Shown: positions 6,701 through 7,224 of the stretch, piece after piece
Position numbering within the stretch: position 1 is the stretch's first letter
How the letters are laid out: each line of letters begins with the position of its first letter
DNA from: Methanobacteriota archaeon
GTDB lineage: Archaea > Thermoplasmatota > Poseidoniia > Poseidoniales > Thalassarchaeaceae
Length of the DNA stretch: 7,224 bases
NCBI GenBank assembly: GCA_002685315.1
Contig: NYXJ01000089.1
Span: 1 to 7,224, forward strand
Direction of reading: 5' to 3'
Made by a program: the position numbers and the translations under genes
The notes under the pieces: model-generated
Seen by the model: only the letters and a program-made list of their open reading frames with translations
Database searches by the model: none
What the model was told of the DNA's origin: nothing

Positions 6701-7224
6701 CTCTCAATGTTGACGGAGATATAGATAAGGTCTCAATGTCTGCCAGTATCGAAATGTTCAAAATCGACCCAGTAGATACTGGGACAAATGCAGGAGAATA
6801 TGCAGGTTTAGCAGGTAATATCATATTCATATTAGTCGGTTTAGTAATTTTAGTTGCAGTCTTATTAGCCACTTTCAGAATAATTCGCAGTGCTTCTTCA
6901 CCTTTAGAAGAAATCTCGACCTTTGATGACTATGAATATACTCAGGGTAATCCCTTCAATCCACCTAGTTTACCAACTGCTCCTGAATTACCTTCGGAAG
7001 ATAAGGTGGCAAATTCAATGTATGGCGGTTCAGAAGAAATATTCAAACAACCTCCGCCACCAATGGTTAATCAAGAAACGCTTGTTGAAGAATCAAAGTC
7101 TGATGTAAGAAATATTGTTCCAGGAGTGCCAGAGATTCCCGAATCAGGACTTCCAGAGGGCTGGACGATGGAACAATGGGAACATTATGGTCAAGCATGG
7201 ATTAATCAACAGAATGAATCTTAA
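3793..7224 (+). CDS. Giant cell-surface protein: signal peptide, jelly-roll-like domain, CARDB/NEW3-like repeats, C-terminal membrane anchor and cytoplasmic tail
   Basis: The product has 1143 residues from ATG 3793; ATG 3799 and TTG 3784 are in-frame alternatives. A hydrophobic signal sequence (about 4-22) is followed by an acidic segment, SELDENENRDD. Next come an N-terminal beta-rich region (about 40-180), a Cys-flanked calcium-loop-like motif CGDVDGDNVIDC (188-199), a MAM/jelly-roll-like domain (about 227-397, ending IQIDSFIIFAIE), and five beta-sandwich units of the CARDB/NEW3 kind (about 400-990). One membrane helix (1004-1028) has arginines just inside it (1029, 1032), and a cytoplasmic tail (1029-1143) is proline-rich and ends with GLPEGWTMEQWEHYGQAW. 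About 13 N-glycosylation sequons lie in the outer part and none of the tandem units carries an evident active site. The likely role is a surface adhesin, binding or structural protein rather than an enzyme. The architecture is well supported; the ligand is unknown. Confidence 0.9.
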   Translation: MRMLTPIFVLSILIMMSLSPLFINSELDENENRDDIGPKSLIDFEITSIEIGNQTRDAKEWTQPDGSIVEYIMRDETIQINVTYTQAGSSGQPAAAEGYLQIWHPVGFMIAEYNVSMLLSGFQSLKANFVWAPSSAHSVLDENGYLEGGIILRGIVDGGLADDTESNNELDRLIPVAMWNDPMENGFCGDVDGDNVIDCTNQLQANLPTWVGAGYDSTGQLSSNPDSFGHWRMENSSSEEGENHWRVSRPGANYASNRHDRLWWGWFTPFDNCNEPGHGLGLGTLDSAVSSNYGNNFCKIRLKGFDFLTIQLVTNAWGEMAAGDEMRIEADSGGAKEFYNFSSQSLSTTGEWSQLVWNMTEVHSSAEYTLAFKFDSNSSFASQGIQIDSFIIFAIEKVPEYTLDFDCNDPLPNSYLVVPSDPNPPSLYCNIKNNGYVDITLRLYTEVTNRSWMYDFPLRIDSNNPVDHDNYVISKVIPALSYMDTWFNLTIPDGSGVQDLFWNVWVNDGVTNLSKEFVSLPVSVMPAYSSKLRQVTLQNPAATLEPGASGVIPMSFKNTGNQIATWSFDAAFPNIDWVDNADIKWYYNGSEVSTLELALTDDILIDAVITAPPQVSPGTYSVTLLASGVSPAQYLAEWQVNIVVPVYSELVIEPEVFNLVAPADNSLRLIEIRLINNGNSPESFDLSIQSDWKLGLEMNTEQTFEIDPFGGDTTVTMLLPMPYGIVAETYSIILTASSKLNTDYQMSSQMLLTVPQTNLVEVEDLDMLDEVFRGGDDPRTVNWRIWNRGNVADSFEISFDHFSDVSASAVGLNDGKTPYISPGESHNLTVRYSFGQLTFGDRTISMTATSVLSQTSESPVSGTGNADFQVGAQGWITLTPPGVIEIREGGNDIEITFTVKNEHPTDAQLLRADIDRNSNIFYNIVDARVDTGDQNFVLEAQSIREITVFLTATDENLRNLNNNSEIFKLPLNVDGDIDKVSMSASIEMFKIDPVDTGTNAGEYAGLAGNIIFILVGLVILVAVLLATFRIIRSASSPLEEISTFDDYEYTQGNPFNPPSLPTAPELPSEDKVANSMYGGSEEIFKQPPPPMVNQETLVEESKSDVRNIVPGVPEIPESGLPEGWTMEQWEHYGQAWINQQNES
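4354..4398 (+). other. Dockerin/EF-hand-like calcium-binding loop inside the surface protein
   Basis: Residues 188-202 read CGDVDGDNVIDCTNQ. Asp190, Asp192, Asp194, Asp198 and Asn201 fall at spacings like those of dockerin or thrombospondin type 3 calcium loops (GDVNGDGxINxxD), and Cys188 and Cys199 bracket the loop and could form a disulfide. It is a single copy, so it may be a structural calcium site at the junction between the N-terminal region and the jelly-roll-like domain. The usual Gly at loop position 6 is Asn here, which lowers certainty. Confidence 0.45.
4993..6762 (+). repeat. Five diverged tandem beta-sandwich units (CARDB/NEW3-like) in the surface protein
   Basis: The units share a central strand-turn signature of the form hydrophobic-x-Asn-x-Gly followed by a hydrophobic strand. 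It occurs as IKNNGYVDITL (near residue 434), FKNTGNQIATWSF (559), LINNGNSPESFDLS (678), IWNRGNVADSFEIS (788) and, diverged, VKNEHPTDAQLL (901). The steps between them are about 125, 119, 110 and 113 residues. Each unit also has a later segment of the kind PGTYSVTLLASG or AETYSIILTASS. Such units are typical of extracellular stalks in archaeal surface proteins. The identity between units is low, so they are old duplications rather than recent DNA repeats. Confidence 0.7.
7147..7200 (+). other. C-terminal cytoplasmic motif GLPEGWTMEQWEHYGQAW
   Basis: Residues 1119-1136 form a compact Trp- and Tyr-containing motif (Trp1124, Trp1129, Tyr1132, Trp1136) seven residues from the end of the protein, after about 90 residues of proline- and acid-rich linker. 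On the predicted topology it lies inside the cell. From memory, similar LPxGWTxEQWxxYG endings recur in marine Thermoplasmata-related archaea; this was not checked. The likely role is a docking or sorting element shared by several surface proteins, which is inference. Confidence 0.55.

Noticed and set aside
6214..6872. Two adjoining open frames on the minus strand (6214-6594 and 6591-6872)
   Set aside because: They lie fully antisense to well-supported repeat and membrane-anchor coding sequence of the surface protein and show no domain-like character.
7147..7200. WW domain, suggested by LPEGW and a second Trp
   Set aside because: The motif is too short, the second Trp is only five residues on, and the central aromatic strand and terminal Pro of a WW domain are missing.
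1..7224. tRNA or rRNA genes, CRISPR array, insertion sequence, attachment site or phage module
   Set aside because: None was seen by eye: no direct-repeat and spacer pattern, no transposase or integrase, no cloverleaf-like intergenic sequence, and almost all the DNA is accounted for by coding regions.

Overview
The window reads as AT-rich archaeal DNA, most probably from an uncultured marine planktonic euryarchaeon of the Marine Group II / Poseidoniales kind. This assignment is an inference. It rests on large secreted proteins with one C-terminal membrane anchor, an intracellular tail ending in a GLPEGWTMEQW-type motif (which I associate from memory with that group), genes without Shine-Dalgarno sequences that look leaderless, and a surface-peptidase-rich gene content. 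No rRNA, tRNA or other taxonomic marker is present to confirm it.

Layout. (1) 1-1113, + strand: the 3' part of a subtilisin-like (S8) serine peptidase that enters from the left edge, with a C-terminal Ig-like domain and one membrane anchor. (2) 1166-2308, + strand: a class I/II PLP-dependent aminotransferase of the AspC type with every catalytic residue intact, probably starting at a GTG codon. (3) 2317-2535, + strand: a possible small hydrophobic membrane protein close behind the aminotransferase. (4) 2532-3623, - strand: an unrecognised protein with about six membrane segments and an acidic C-terminal tail, whose stop codon overlaps the preceding gene's stop by four bases. (5) 3624-3792: a short divergent intergenic region with candidate promoter elements and a 13-base palindrome. 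(6) 3793-7224, + strand: a complete 1143-residue surface protein with a signal peptide, a calcium-loop-like motif, a MAM/jelly-roll-like domain, about five CARDB/NEW3-like beta-sandwich repeats, one transmembrane helix and a proline-rich cytoplasmic tail. Its stop codon is the last codon of the window.

Together, a membrane-anchored extracellular peptidase, an amino-acid aminotransferase and a giant surface protein fit an archaeon that lives on proteins and peptides. No operon logic proves that they work together. I see no mobile element, CRISPR array, RNA gene or phage feature. Nothing here is a clearly new multi-gene system. The least explained items are the conserved-looking cytoplasmic tail motif of the giant protein and the unrecognised polytopic membrane protein.
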